64,000 bases of DNA from Lingula anatina (GCF_001039355.2 NW_019773925.1:300066-364065); one strand, 5' to 3'. Positions 18,701 to 34,299 are shown, numbered from the stretch's first letter. Numbers and translations are program-made. The notes: generated by a model from the sequence alone, not told the origin.

Positions 18701-21700
18701 TTCAAGCTGCAAAAAATGAGAAAAGAAATGTTAGACATTGTAAGTATCCCGAATAGAAGAGAATTGTCTGGGCGTGTTTTATCATACCGAGTATATTATT
18801 TTGCATGATACTACTGCGCTGTTACATGTACTTAAAATAACTAACAGTTACATCAGAAGAAAGGACACATTTGGAACCCCGCAACTATTGTGGTAATAAT
18901 TTGGGTGATGATCTAGACAAAAACCTTGGAAGAGTTCTCAAATACTCACATAATCGTATAAAAATTTACTGAATCTTACATTCGTTTCTCAAAATATATT
19001 CGAAAAACGCAGAAAAAATGTCTCCCTCTCCCTCTGATTTACCTGTAAGTAATACGAACCCCTCTTCATAGCGTACATCATTAAGTAGGCGTAGTCAATG
19101 TTCTGCTTTGTTCGCCATCTGAAAAAAAAAAACCATGGACGGTAATCATAAAACCAATATGCAGAAAACGGAGAGAGAAAAATTAAATAATAAAATGGCT
19201 AAAACCATTCACATTACTCAGTCTTAAGATGCAACATATGTTGGAACCTAGCACTGGCGAAAAAAGGATCTTACGTACTTGTGCAATGATGTTATTTAAC
19301 CCTCAACATGGCGAGAGTGGGCCAAAATCCTCTCTCCAAGTGGTGTAACAAGGGCTTTAGGGTCGATACGCTGCATGCGTATTGTGTGCTTTTGTATGCA
19401 AGAGTAAGAGTAAGAGTGTTTCTCGTGCCAACTACTGGACACTGACAGCTTCCGTACACATAACACCAGGAACCCAGACATTTTCATAGGAGCACATCAT
19501 CTTTGGCACAACCCAATTTCGGCGCGGTCAAATCGCAAAGGACAATTCTAGAAAGAGACGCTACGGTCGAGAACGAAAATAAAAACATGAACCCACTTAT
19601 CCGAATGTTGATTTATTTTCTTGGGCTTAGCTAAGGCTGTACTAGAGGGTGGAAAGCGAATGTCGATCTCACAATAGCATGAATTGTACCTCCAGTAGTT
19701 TTCTGAAAACAGTTGCCTTAAGAAGGATAGTCACTATCTCATGTATCCGTTGCAAACCAGAACTGAAGAGGACTAGGGAATCTCGTGCTGAGATCAACGG
19801 GATGACGGTCATTAACCTAACTACCCTTGGAGATCAATTCTAGCTTTGCATGCCTTATAACATTAGGGGCAAAGGAATAACGTGATAAACCTAAATTAAT
19901 GGAGATGATGCAATTCGCCACATTTGAGACGGAAATTGCTTTAATGTTCACAGTCGTCAATATCTATCCTCTTGTCAGTGTGGGATCGAATCTATGACAA
20001 ATTAGACCAGTCCACTGAGTATCAGCCATTTAATCATTTCAACGATTCGGCATTCATCTTGCTTTGACAGCTTTGTTTAAAATGGCTTAAGTAGTTTTTC
20101 TGCGAGAATGTCTATGGATTCATTTACACAGCACTCTTTTAAAGACATTTTTTCAAGAATCGAACAGAAACAGACTGGACCATAAGCCAATAAGTTTGAT
20201 CCACTGATCTGTTAGTCCGCATATCAACTTGTTCTGAAGGGCCTGTAAAATAGTATACAAAATTTTAGCATACAATAATAATGTAACAGACTACTAGAGA
20301 GCCCTGTGGTCAGAGAGTACTGAGCACCTACGAAAACCTTTTTAGTATGCGCGAGCTCACTGGGCTCCTCCATCAGAGGTGCATGCCGTAGCATACAGCC
20401 GGTCCTGTTACTCCTGTAACTCGGCAAAAAAAAGCTAACGAAGCTACTCCTATATCAGAGCAGACTAAGCAAGAATGTCAGTCAGAATGCTGTTTAAGAA
20501 ATGTACTGGCCTATAGAAAAAATATGCGTTAAGCTTCGAATATCTAAAGCAGCCGGAGGTGATGTCATTTGGCACGCGGAAGTCATGAGACTAAGGCTTC
20601 GTTCACATGCAATGTCTATTTTCTAAATTCTATTTTCTATTCGCGCTATCTTATGATCACGGTCTGTGCCCTGAATATCCCGCCGCGTAATTACTGGCAG
20701 CGCGAGCCAGTTACTTATAGTAACTTATAAGAAAATAGAATTTAGAAAATAGACATCGCATGTGAACGAAGCCTAAGCTCATACAATGACCGACACGCGT
20801 GTTACGTACGTGACACTGTGTGTGTTCAACAGCCGAAAAGCAAGTTATCTACATATTTATCTCGTGTTATGTGCGTGATATGGCAAATGTTTACAGTTGA
20901 AATACACTTTGTCTTCTTATCAACCCCCGCTTCCAGTCACCGACCCAGCGCTCTGCGTGACGGAAGCTTCATGAACGGTCTCAGGTGCAGGTGACAATTA
21001 TGCTTTCCTTTCCCTGTTCTCATGAGAGACGGATCACTTCCCTAGCGTGGATATTACTCCTTCAAGGGCAGGAAGGAGCGATTTAGTATTCTATTGTTTT
21101 CACGAGAAAGGCTTGCCAACGCTTCGTGTTAATTTATCTGAAATTGCTCGAAAGGATGAAGACTTTTTCTGCCACACAGTTTTCCATAAATACAGAATTT
21201 AAGATATCCCCTTTACTCAAACGCCTCGGGTATACCGACAATGTCCATAATTATCACGTCGGAATAGTTTATTTTAAGATTTACAAAGAAAGGGTTCATG
21301 AAGGGTTGATGAAGATATTTCTGAAAAGAGTATTCAGTTGAAAAATATTAGGATTTTGGATCAGAAAAAAAAATTCTCAGTCTATTTTGTCATCAGCGCC
21401 TGGGGCCCTGTATAATGCAACGTACTCACTTTAATTGAATCTCGCTAACTGAATTTTGAATTATAATTAGATTTTTTGATAAAATCTGATAAAACGTAAT
21501 GCATTTTCGACTTAATATAGTTAATGCAACCACAGTACTGTGACTAGTGCTCTCTTCTTTGAATATATAGCCTACTGAAGCAGACGACAGGAATGGGCAT
21601 AATCCGAGGCTGTCGCCATTTCCTGACGTCATACGAGACTTTTCTGATCATGACGACATACGAGACCAGAACACGTGCGATAAATAGTGTGAATCGGGAT

Positions 21701-24700
21701 TAACTTTAACGCGATAAAGGTGAAGCTCTATGCGCCAGCAAAGTCGTCTTGAAAACTTAACAAAAGTGACACGCAAAATATGATGAGTAGGTTCTTTCGT
21801 GCGATAGACTAATGACCCAACCAGAAAATGCCCGTGGGTGAGTTGTCATTCTTAAATTCGTGACCGCATCGCACTCAATAATTACTGGCCATGGCTATTT
21901 CATTTCCTTGAAATTACACGTGATTTTTACGCATTTATACTCTAGAGACTGGGCTATCACGTATGATTCCCATTCCGACGCTAGTCTGCATGCTCTATAA
22001 ATAAAAGAACAAAAAATGTCCCCTTTATGTCACTGAATTAATTCTTTGGATTATTGAGCACTGTCTATTAACACAAAGCTTTCCCCAGGGATAAGCCATT
22101 TTGTAAATCGGAGTAATGACTGGAGATCTAATCTTGTCGCCAGCTTACCTTGCTCTTTCCACTGTGTCTCCAAGGGTGTCCACGTGATCAAGGTCAGGGT
22201 AGAACGAGGCTGGCGGACAGATGACCTCAATCAGACCATCTCGGACTTGGTCAGGAAACCGACCGTTAATAGACTCAGCTGTCTCCTTAGCATACTCTGT
22301 ATTAAACGGCTGGAAATTAAGGAAAAGTGTGGCTAGTTATCAAAATGCAAGAAATAGCAATTAACGCTGTTCTAAATGCGCTATAACGAATCCGCGGATC
22401 AAATATGGTGACCCACTAAAAAGCTTGCCGTTTAAAATTCCCGACAAGACACTGAATAGGTTCCCCGCAACAGGTATTCAAGTGGGTCGGCCATATTGTT
22501 AGTCCGCTGTTCTGAAAGCGTTTTTTGCCGTCTCGTGCTTAGCAATTTTATAGTTTAGCGGCAACTGTAAAGCATAGGACCTACTCTCTTACAGAGGCCA
22601 GCTGAGAAATGACGCCATTTCTGTACTAAAAATTCTTGTTGGACACAGTACATAACGTGACATGAATAAGCCAGAGACATATCTGCGAATATCTAGTGAA
22701 AAATCCCCCTGTGACCCTGGTGGAGGGTATGTAAAGCTAGTTGTCGCGGTTGCGAACGCGCGTTTTAGTGTATTACTCACCTCCGACACCATGACGATGA
22801 GCAAAACGTCTTTTTTGCTCCCGGCGTCTAAGTTGTCTACTAATGATCGCAGGGTGTCAGAAAGGTACGACACCTTTTCTCGTTTCACAGACGGAATTCC
22901 AACTACAACGGTTGCTGAAAAATGGAAATCTGTCATTATCCATAGTCAAGTTAAATAACGTCCTTTAAGCCCGAATGTAAAAATCTCTGAAATGTTAAAA
23001 TGTCCATATTTCATTTTGGCATTTAGGCATGACATGCATAATATTACGACGACTAAGCAGTATAGTAATCGTATTTGATGATTTCTCTAATATTTTTTTT
23101 CGTTTACAGAAAACATTTGATATTGTTAACAATTCACTAAAACCATGTTAAGTGTAATGTGGTCCGACACCTGTGTCAATTTTTTTTTTCTTTTTTGTAG
23201 TTTTCACCTCCACTACAGCTGTGATGGTTATTCTGTTCTACTTACACCGTCACGCCACTGACAGAAACAAAGCACATATTTGAGTCACACCACGTGTCTC
23301 AAATCGCCATCGCGCAATTTATCTCTTCTTAATCAATTCCCAGACTTTCTTCTTTTTTTCATAAATAAGTAATGTCAATTATAATCGAACCATCTGTTCA
23401 TATTTCTCAACTGGTGTAAAATTAGGTCTTTTTACCTTGCAAAAGGAAAAAAACGTGGGCATAAGTGCTCCCTCAGGAGCGACTGGCCAGACTCGATGTG
23501 TTATTACCCTGATAACATTACACAGGTGGGAAAATTAACGCACAGGTGCCCGTTTCACAAAAGATATGGGTCTTAACTTTCAGACCAAAGATTTCTGGCC
23601 AACTTTAGCTAAAGATAAATCCATAGTGAATTATCTTTAAATGAAATCCCTATTTCATGTCTTTAAACAGATGCACCGTTTCATTTTTAGTTTAAAATTA
23701 AACAACTGATTGATATTAGGTCAAACAAAATTGAAATTTTGGTCTTAAAGTTAAGACACTTTTGGGGATAAAGCTCTTTTGTGAAACAGACCCTAGTAGT
23801 ATAACGGCAATACGCTGTCTTGTAGATGAGACTTTGGGATAATGGTATGGCAGGTTTGATGTCGATCTTTCGTGAATGAATCAAAGACGAATGCATGCGT
23901 ATTTTGCCTGACTAGACGGCCAAAGTATTTGGGGATTGTCTAATAAAGCATAAACTCGCTAACGTAAACGCCTTCCAGCGAAGCCATAGAAAAAAGAATT
24001 GCAGAGCGATTGTTCTATGAAACCGACCCCTGTTTCACTTATTCGAGAACTTCACTAGCCCACGACGACTTCTCGACCTGTGCTCTAATGCAAAACTATC
24101 TACCAAGAGATAATATGATATGTCCCCGCTCGACACCTCTGTTAGACTGCGCTCCCATAAACCCATCGTGCTAACAAGATCCATCTAAATCTGTGGGGCT
24201 TCACTTGGCTTTTAAATAATTCCGAACTTATTTCACCAAAATACCTATAAAAACTAGGCGGTATACACAGGTATTTTATCTCTAAGGACCTGGTCTTATC
24301 CAGTCAGGTTATAATCACTAACCATGCAACATGTAGTATAATTGCACACACTTTTAATAAATCCTCCCACACAAGACTAAGGGCCTTTTCCCAGTGAAAC
24401 TATGGTTCTACGTAGATCGATCCAATTCCGCGTGGACTCTGGCTAAATGCAATGAAATTAACAAATTAAGTTGAGTAGCAAGCAGAATGGGAATGAGCCC
24501 TAAGCGTGAAACGAAAGCCTCTCATCCATGCTTGAGGAACTACACGGACCGACAACATCTGATATTTTATTAAATCAAAGATATCTTTTGGCGATTGTCA
24601 AAACGCACTGGGTGACTCTATCATCAGTTACTGATTTATACTGTCTGGTATATATGTTTGTATGCGTAGCTTAGGGCAGGTAGCAGCTGCGATAATTTGT

Positions 24701-26394
24701 TTGGTTAAGTTTCATATATCGAACCTGCCATTCAAATAATTCCGTTTTCTTCCATGTGATAACAGAATCAATGTTTAAACATGACAAGCCAATATAATCC
24801 TTTTGTTGCTCCGCCAACCGACACTGTAAAAAAGAAACATCATCAGGGGGACATCGGCGTTGCATCATCTAGGTATTCTACTGTGACTGAAAACTGAAAA
24901 ATCAGCGACCTTATCCGTGAAATAATCGCCCTTGTCCACCTTTTGCTCAAACACTCCTCCAATCACCCCTTCCCCTTAGGAAATACAAAATGTTATTTTG
25001 AAACCTTCCGCCTTTAAAACAACTTGATCGGCCCATGGAGAATATATTATTAACAAAGTAGCATTCATCAAAATCCGACAATAAATAGGACACTGGGGAG
25101 CGTGCTAACAGGCAAAGCGTTAGTTGGACCATTAATTACATAGGAAACGCAATAACTTAATTTCAATGATCGACCATATCAAGCGTCACGTTAAGAAGTT
25201 ATTTTCTGTTCATCAAGTTAGATCCTAACAAGGAGTGAATAATTTAAAATCGTCTCAAGGCCAAAATACGGAGTTCAAGTTCATTCAGATCCACAAATCG
25301 TACTAGCTTGGTCGGTCCAGCTCTGCAGGGAATCCTCGCTAAAATGCAGCTTAATCAGCACACAATAGCAAAACACAGCCAAGCTGCTCGAGGAGGTGTG
25401 TCAGACAATAAAGTTGATTCCCCTGATTGCTCTTAAGCAAGAATCCCCCGAAAAATTGGGCCGACTCAGGTTCTCTGGTGAAGGATACAAAATTGAAAAA
25501 TATTCTGAAATTTTGTCAGAGATTACAGAATAGCTGGTGACCCCTGTGGTTGGAGAGTAGATTTATACTTAAATAACCGTATTATCAATTACCCTTTTCG
25601 GTCCAAATGTTTTTCTTTACATGAGTTCAGGATTTAAATTAAGCCAACAACTTCAAACGTTGAATGAGACGACGCGTCATCACTCATAATGAAACCGTCC
25701 CGTATGAGAGATAACGTATCTTAATTATCTTGTCACGTCTTGGATATATTAACAAATGTCTCTCCTTTCCGTCGTTCCGTCCTTGAATCGCATTTTGTAA
25801 TATAACCTAATGAAACCTTAAGTAATTTTGTCCTGATAAGTTCTTCATTTATTGCTTCAATTTGTCAATTTGCCTATGGCGTTCGTGGAATGCTAGGCGT
25901 GACGTCACACGTACCGCTTCCCCCAATTTTCTGATTTTGCCATCACGTTTTGGGATGTTTGCTTATCGGCTTGACAGCCTATTATGCAAATTATTTGTCA
26001 CGAACCTATGTGTTAAGCCTTTGAAATCTAGCCATTTACCGTTAAGATTTCAGGACCCGTATCTAAAGCCAAACGTGTTTGGCTTATTAAAAAAAAATCA
26101 TTTTAGTGCAAACGTCATATAACATGATCAAAAGAACATTTATGAGTCTCTGAAAAGGGTCTCTAGATTTAATTTGTAACGTAAATGCGATACATCATCT
26201 CGACATGTCCCCAATCAAGTGTGGAGAGGAGGCAATATGATAAGTTCTCAAAACAATTTGTTAATCAATTGCAAGCACTTTATTCCTGGTTTGCCGGTTA
26301 AATATCATTTTTTTCTGAGCAAACCTTAACCTTCAGCATTATAACTTTATATAAGGTGTATTTATAGTGTATGAAAAGGAAAAGGAAATCTTAA

Positions 26395-26434
<40 letters not shown>

Positions 26435-29400
26435 CATCTCAAATGAAGAAATATCCATTTACAGGGGCACAAGGAGAGGGAGATTTCATGTTGGTTTTTG
26501 CATCCCGCCTTTTTATGTGTTTTACGACAACCCTGTTTTACGACAACCCTGTCATACCTCCTGTCCTGTTTTGTCCCAGTCTCACAGCTGGCGGGAAACT
26601 GTCGACATTTTTGATATTTGCGTGGACGGCATGGTGGGCGGCTTTGGAGGCATTGTGGGCTGCCACGTTATGGCTCTCAGCGGCGACCTCTACGTGTGCT
26701 TCAGGTAGTCTGTAAAGTAATGATTAAACATAAGTTTTTAAACAATAAAATAAACTGAAAAGCAGTTACAGTGGTAAGGTTATAATGATCACAAAACGAT
26801 GTCTTACATCGAAAGCACTGCTAAAACGTTTTATATCAGCTTTGCAAGCAAACAAATGCATTACATAAATTATACGGTACAGCATTAAGACGCATATTCA
26901 AAACGTTATTGATATTAATCTGATATTACACTAATTACCAAACTTCTTTTTCATTGCAGATTTTATTCTTTTTTTACGAAAAGACTTGCAGAATCTAGAC
27001 AGGACGCAATCTAGACAGGACGGCAAAGATCCGCCAAACGTTCTTTTTCGATAATCTCATGAGGTCAACTGCCCATGTCGGTTACTCTGATGTCCTGTTG
27101 TCGGTAACTCTCAGCTGGCTTACGTGCCTCTTAGGGATCATTCTCAATGAGCTATCGTCCTGCGGAGACTCTCGCTGAATGCAATCAGTTTAACAGATTA
27201 ACTCTTCCTGGCGTTGAGTAGATACAGAAAAGCTGGTGATTGCACGAGTGCCTTCGAAACAGTTAATCTGGTTGCTTTCAGCAAAAGTCCCTGCATAGTT
27301 AGATCGATCTACGTAAAACAATAGTTTCATTGTGAACGGGCTGTTATTCGAGTACCGTGATCGGTCTGTATGTCTCGTAAACAGTCGGAATATTTTAACC
27401 CAAAGTGCCCTAAACTGTAACATGAACCCGGATATGGCCATCACGGAGTGCACTGTGATAAGACCAATTTTACCGCTATATATATAAATGACGGGAGGAC
27501 AACTTGCATGCGTGTAGTGTAGTTTATCAACACTCTACCAAAACAATTTGTCCAAAGGTGTGCTTGTTTAAATATAAGTGTTTCTGTATAATGCTTATCT
27601 TGACAAGTAATACATTGGATCAATCTATTGCACTGAGGCCCTTTTCACATGGGGCAGTATACTTTACCAAGCAAACACAGAACGCTAATGTAACGTTGCC
27701 ATAACGTTTTGTTGTATTAATGTTATGGTCACGTTATCATAACGCTATCAGAACGTTACCATAACGTTATTTTGGTTACAGTAATGTGATGGTAGTAGGG
27801 CGCGATCTTGTGAAAGTGAAATAAACCTTTGCTCCGGAGATGTGTTCTTTGCTTCGGGAACCTTTATCACCCCTGGGGTCTCATGTTGCAGTGAGCGTCT
27901 TTCCTCCAGTTGTTTTTTCAGTTCAGCAATCTGTTCTCGCAACTTGGTTTCCTCCAAGATAAGTTCGTTTTCTAGAAATAAACAGAGAAAAAATAGTACA
28001 GTCTTAGGAAACGCCTCTAGAATTATATAAAGTGCATCACAAGATAGGTAAAAAACATTTATAATCCCCTGTGCCATTTTTCTATACGTTACAGCCTTTA
28101 TGGGACATTTTTCCAAAATGAAGCGAGTTGTATGATTTGTAACCGCTATTTGTATTAGCATGTTTAAAAGATTTAAGCTGTTCTTAAAATATTAAAGAAA
28201 AATCAATAAAAAACGAGATATAACAATAAATTTCATTGGAACGACTAAAAATTTGCTTGGTGTGTTATAAATGTGGAGGGAAGTGAGAGTGTTGGTGGGA
28301 AAAAAATGCAAACGCGATCAATAATCGTTTCATGGAGTATACATTGCGGGCCAAAATTTCGCCACGTAAGAATTTTTATGAATTTGTATTGGGTGAACTA
28401 AAAGAAAATTAAAAATATGGATTAAAAATATTTTACTTTAACTTTGAAAATTTAATAGATTACTCTATATTTTGATATTTTTAAAAATAAACTGGCACGG
28501 CAATCAAGAACGGACTTCAATGGTCTCTTATTGTGTATTATATGGCATCGTTATGATCTACGCTATGGTGAACACTGTATTTATACATGTAATACGGCAA
28601 TGGACATATTCATGTCTGAAACAAACTACTTGTCAGTCAATAATAACAAGATGGCAAATAAATCCATTTCAGAAAAATGCTATTTTTGAAACAAAACAGA
28701 CGATATTTCTATGTTGGCGTCAGATAAGCTAATCGAAGAAGGTTGATGCATCAAGTTCGTGATTCCGTTCGAAATTTTGTTTAGTTTCTTGGAAAGGTCG
28801 ATCATGTCTACTTGTTCACGGTACAAAAGCTCCAATGTTATTAATTTTTCACATCATTTCCATCCATGTAATGATTTTCATATGCATACATGGCTGCCTT
28901 CAACACATTCCTCGAACAAAAATATTGGTATAGAGATTATAACACATTTTCTATTACGGAAGGCTTAATATAAATCAAAAGTAAACTTTGCATTCCCAGT
29001 TATTGAATAACTGTTTGTTCAAATTCATATTCATCAAAAACGAGCACTTGTCAAGGTATAAGGAGTTATTATTTTCATAAGCGGTAAAGGTACAGAGCGT
29101 CTTCTTTTCAGATCAAAGGGATCTCCTAGAATTTTATTGTCTAGGGCCTATAACTTTGAAGGTTGTGGAAAGTGTTATTGAAATAACTAATTTATACCTC
29201 TTCTCAAAAACTCACCTTTCTGGGTATTGACCCAATTAAAAAAATTAGAATTTCTTTACACATAAATATAACCAGTCCAGCGTATATTTGAGTTAGCAGC
29301 TGGTTAGACTATCGATCGTTAGTATAAAGAGGATAAAGTCTTAAATTATGCTTTTGGACCATATTTTCCTATATGATCTGCGGGTAAACAAAAGGGATAA

Positions 29401-29828
29401 ACAGCGAGAAGCTGCATTCAAGCGTCTACTTCTATGTTCAAAATGTGACCAAGTACACGTTATGGCACTTTATTGTCATATTGTGAGCAGTCTTGTATGT
29501 CTCTATTGATACAACCATTCGTTGCAAATATTGTTAGCGGCTTGTTATTATGTGAATCTATAAATAAATTAAAGGGTTCCATTATTGTATTTCATACCGT
29601 GGTTCTATTGTTGTTAACGTGATATGACAGCCCTTTTGATTTCAAATGCCAGGAAGTTACGATTGCCAATCTCTCCTAAATGCGTAGGAGTTGTGTGTGT
29701 GTGTGTGTGTGTAGTGAACGTGTGTGTGTGTGTGTGTGTGTGTGTAGTGAACATGTGTGTGTGTGTGTGTAAAAGAGAGAGAGAGACCTCTGAATGCACT
29801 TGAAACAGAGCCTTCGATGCCACGCTGN

Positions 29829-29922
<94 letters not shown>

Positions 29923-29924
29923 TG

Positions 29925-29966
<42 letters not shown>

Positions 29967-32900
29967 TGAACATGTGTGTGGGTGTGTGTAAAAGAGAGAG
30001 AGAGACCTCTGAATGCACTTGAAACAGAGCCTTCGATGCCACGCTGAGAGGTTGTTTTATCTTGTCACTAAACCTATAATAACAATACAGCTTCCCTCTC
30101 CCACTCGAGCTTCAAACCTTGTTTCCAATGCATAATGACGATGTAAACAGAGTAGTTGCAGTTTGCTTTGTAGTGCTTCAAGTCACGCATCATTAAGCTG
30201 CACTCTTAATGAAATAACGGTGAACTGTTTGCTCATCATTGACTGGCGCTTTGATGCAAGAGTGAAGTAAGTCATTAATCATTTAAACGCACGCTTAGTA
30301 ATAAGACAACAATAATCTACCGGGTAGATTATGGTCACTGGGTAGACAATAATCTAGGTACCCGGTAACCATGCTAATATCTGATCTTTTGATGCACAGC
30401 TAGCAGGTATAGGGCTTCCTTAAGTGATTGTGCTCAGGAATACGACGCGTTCATACCCGTTCTCACAACACCAGTTCTAGTCCTATCAGGAAATAGCAGG
30501 CGCTTGATTGCAATCTACCTGTGTTATCCCAGTGTAACCATTTCTAACAGCCTAACTTGGGATTAATAGAAATATTGCATGATGGGGTAGGGGAAAATGG
30601 AGGGGGGGGGGGTGTAAGCATGCGTCTCCTCTCTCTAGTTGCAAGGAATAAGGCCGTTTTGTTAATACCGATCAGTATAGATTCAAACCACATTAATAGG
30701 GGGAACACACAGGGAAGGATATCCAGACACGTTGCGGAGAAATAATAGGTCGTTATTGATTTTTAGAACGTTACTTCCACATCTTCTGTGGAATCATAGA
30801 ATCAACACACCACGGGTATTTTCATTGCAGTGTACAAAAGAGATGTGCATTGACTTAAGCCACAAATACGATTGTCGAGGTTTATTGCCGACGCAGACTG
30901 TAACATAATGATGAATATCTCTTAATAGTAAAAAACTCTTCAGTTCTCAATTGTCCCGAACTTTTCATTGCCTAACAAAATACCTGATATTTTAATCCTA
31001 GGGAACGTTGAGTGTCGTTCAACATGTATCAATATACGACTTAAAAAATCACCTGTAGCCTTTTTATAATCATGTAACACTAGGTGGCTTTGGTGCATAT
31101 TTAAAAATTGATGCTGAAGAATTTATTTGTTAACAACTGACCGAACATTTCTACACTCTACACAGATCTCCTCTATCTGTTACAAAATAGGATGAACGAC
31201 TTTTGTCCAAACATGTAACAGCCAGAGGAGACCCCTGGTGTAGGACAGAACGTACCCCAATGCCAATCCACACTCCATTGAAAACCATTGGGACTCAGTC
31301 CTGGCAGTTTCAAAGTACACGTGCTTTTGCTATGTAGACTATACTTAAGCTTAACAAAGAGGAAATTAGACATTGGGTTTTCTACAAAGATATGATCTAT
31401 ATGATACTAGTCTGAAGTATCTTCATACTTAAGAACAAATAGAAATAATTCTTCAGTGCAAGTTTTTGATACACTTGATACAAACTAGTTGCAAAATAGA
31501 CATCATGGAGTCTTTTAGGTCTTTTAGAAGTTTTCAGTGCCATTTTGTTTATTTAAGTTACTTAAAACCATACATTGCTGGAATGAATTTCCCTCACCAA
31601 AAACCTCTCGACACTCGTTTAGAAAAGAGCGATTTTTCTTGAACAAACAATGCATTTTCATATTGACACCAAACCTTGTTACAGGTGTATAAAGTAAGAC
31701 ATTTAGTATTATGTCTTCTGCGTGGTTGTGTCACATTTGAATGACAGAATCGCGTGTTCAACCAGTAAGGTAATACTATACAGCCCAGGTCAACTGAAGA
31801 AGAAAATAAACCTGATATGACCCTAAAATGATGCCTTTGTTCTTCGGGGATTCAGAAAAGAACACCCTCAAGGAGATAGAGAGAGAGAGAGAGAGAGAGA
31901 CAGTGAATAAAAATGGTGTAACTCTAGAACGCAGGATAGAGGAAGTGAATTTATCAGTGTAATTCTAAAGCACAGGATAGAGACGGTGTATGTAACAGTG
32001 TAATTCTAGAATAGGATAGAGGCAGTATACATAATAGTATAACAGCACACAATCAACATCCACACACGTGCTCTGTTTGCGTCTCTATCATGACCTGACA
32101 GCCTATCGAATTCCTATCATTTTTCTCTTTTCTTTAAGATATAGGTAAGAGTAGAAGGCGTAGTGTATATCTAGCCGAGTTTCGTTAATACAACGATCAC
32201 AGACTACCAAATGTGACATATAAAATGTGACTGGAACTTTGAACTATCACAGAAGCACTGCTGAAAGGTGCATGCGTGTCCCTGACGCCCCCCCAAGATT
32301 GTCATTCTTTTCGTGCCCAATTTATTTTCAATTCCAAAATTTTCTACGGTCTTTTTTTTCCTTCTTTTTCATATTACATGTTCAAATGAATGTGAAAATA
32401 AGTATAGGCCAAGGCAGATTTAAGTCGTTTTACTTTCATACTGAATCGAAAAAAAGGGACCTTATTTAAACGTGGGCTTTCACACAAAACATTATGTCAG
32501 CACAATGCATTTTCAGATCACCCCACATTAACACCAGAATAACACCCCATTTCCATAGATTTTTAGATCGATCAATCCCTGTGGGGAGTCTCACTAGATT
32601 ACTGTCAGCTTGGCCGGCTTAAGCGTCTGTCCCGCCTACTAAAAGCTGTAAGGGGGTAATTAACTATGGTGTCCGCTCGGCTGACTGCAATTTAGCCTGA
32701 ACCCCCAGGGAATTAGGTCGACTAAAACTTAATCTTTAGATCGATCTTAATCTCTGGGAAAGCACCCTAAGACAATTCGTTTGCAAGTACCACCCACGCC
32801 ATCCCGGTGTTAAAACCCGGACCCACCATACAGCGTGCGTCTTAGGTCTCTTTCCAATAGTCACCATCGGTGTTCGTAGAACGTTCCAACTCCGCAGGGA

Positions 32901-34266
32901 CTCTCGCTGAATGCTACCAGATTATCAGATTAACACGCTTCCTCTAGTTTCCAACGTACTCGCATACTCAACTGTTTTTCTGTATTCTACGCCAGGAGGA
33001 GGCGTGTCATTCAGTTTAACAGCTTGCTCTCGGGGAGAATCCCCGCAGAGTTGGATCGATGTATGTAGACCGATAGTGCCTATTGGAATGGGGTCCTAGG
33101 TCAAAACGGTCCTATTTTCTGATCTATATACCAGAGTAACCTGAAGTGAACGCTGGAAACACATAAAGATTTCTACTCCATAACGATTTAAGTAATAACA
33201 GTGATGGGCACGGTCTTGGGTAAAAGCGGATGAAATAATTAAATCAATCATTCACTTGCGTTTATTTAACACGATTGTTCAATTTAGCAACACGCGTTTT
33301 GACCCACAAAACAAAATCGATCTAAGCGCCAAGACCGCGAATTTGAAACTGTTAGAACGTATTTATCAGTTGCAGCTGACTATACACAGAGTCCATGAAG
33401 TCACTATTTTTCCAGTTATTCGGTGGATTTTCAACCATCAATATCTCACGTCTAGTCAGTTTCATATATGCCGGCGTCTTTGACTTACATCACAGGAGCA
33501 ATATGCCCTGCATATCGGACAGTCAAATCAGGGACGTAATAACATTTATATTCTTGCTTCGTGGCTCTATCCTTAGGTGTTGTTAGATGATAGAAACTCT
33601 GACGCCTGGAATTTCTATCATTAGGCCTACATGTTTTGAAAACAAAAACTATGTAAAAAGATCGTGTATGGTCTTTGTTCCGTGTCTATGTCTATCAAAC
33701 TTAAAACCACTTTCCCCCGAAGTGCCTTCTAAAACCACAGACTATAAAGATAAGGATCGATTTTTGTGCCCCTTTTTCTTCCTGTCTTTTATTTATTTAT
33801 ATATATATTTTTTGAGAGGGTGCTAATTTGTCATTCTATTCTATTCTATTCTATTCTATTCTATTCTATTCTATTCTATTCTATTCTATTCTATTCTATT
33901 CTATTCTATTCTATCACAGACTGAGAAGCACTAAAAGAAATCCGCATATCACTGTTTACCACTACGACTTCAAATGCTCTTTGCCGATAACTGTGGCTTC
34001 GATAAACCGACAAAGATAAAGATGCTAATTATATATAGTTTACCATACGTAGCGTCGTTGTCATTGAGGTTGTATATTTTTATACAGAAAATATAGCACA
34101 GCTGTACATCACGAGTATCTCCGGAGGGATAACACAGATAATTATGGCGGTTGGGAAAGTTTTTCAAAATAGACATAAATAACACTTTTGCACTGCGGAT
34201 AATATTTACTAAGTGTATATTAAGGCATGGGGTTTGGTCGAAATTAACAACAAAAACATTCAACAC

Positions 34267-34299
<33 letters not shown>

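Larger units (their letters stand above)
22915..26557. other. MGAT4 intron 3 (3.6 kb)
   Basis: No exon seen. It holds a TIR element at 23547-23793, a short family B MITE at 24381-24500 with TAA duplication, and a (CA)n(GA)n tract at about 26394-26434. Short family B-like remnants occur around 25300-25450. Confidence 0.6.

Noticed and set aside
26367-26715. Two plus-strand ORFs (113 and 90 codons) with GC-rich, protein-like sequence
   Set aside because: They are shadows of MGAT4 exon 3 on the opposite strand, which has exact phase and homology support.
29614-30042. 142-codon His-Thr-rich ORF and its antisense Cys-Val ORF
   Set aside because: Translations of the GT microsatellite, crossing an ambiguous base.
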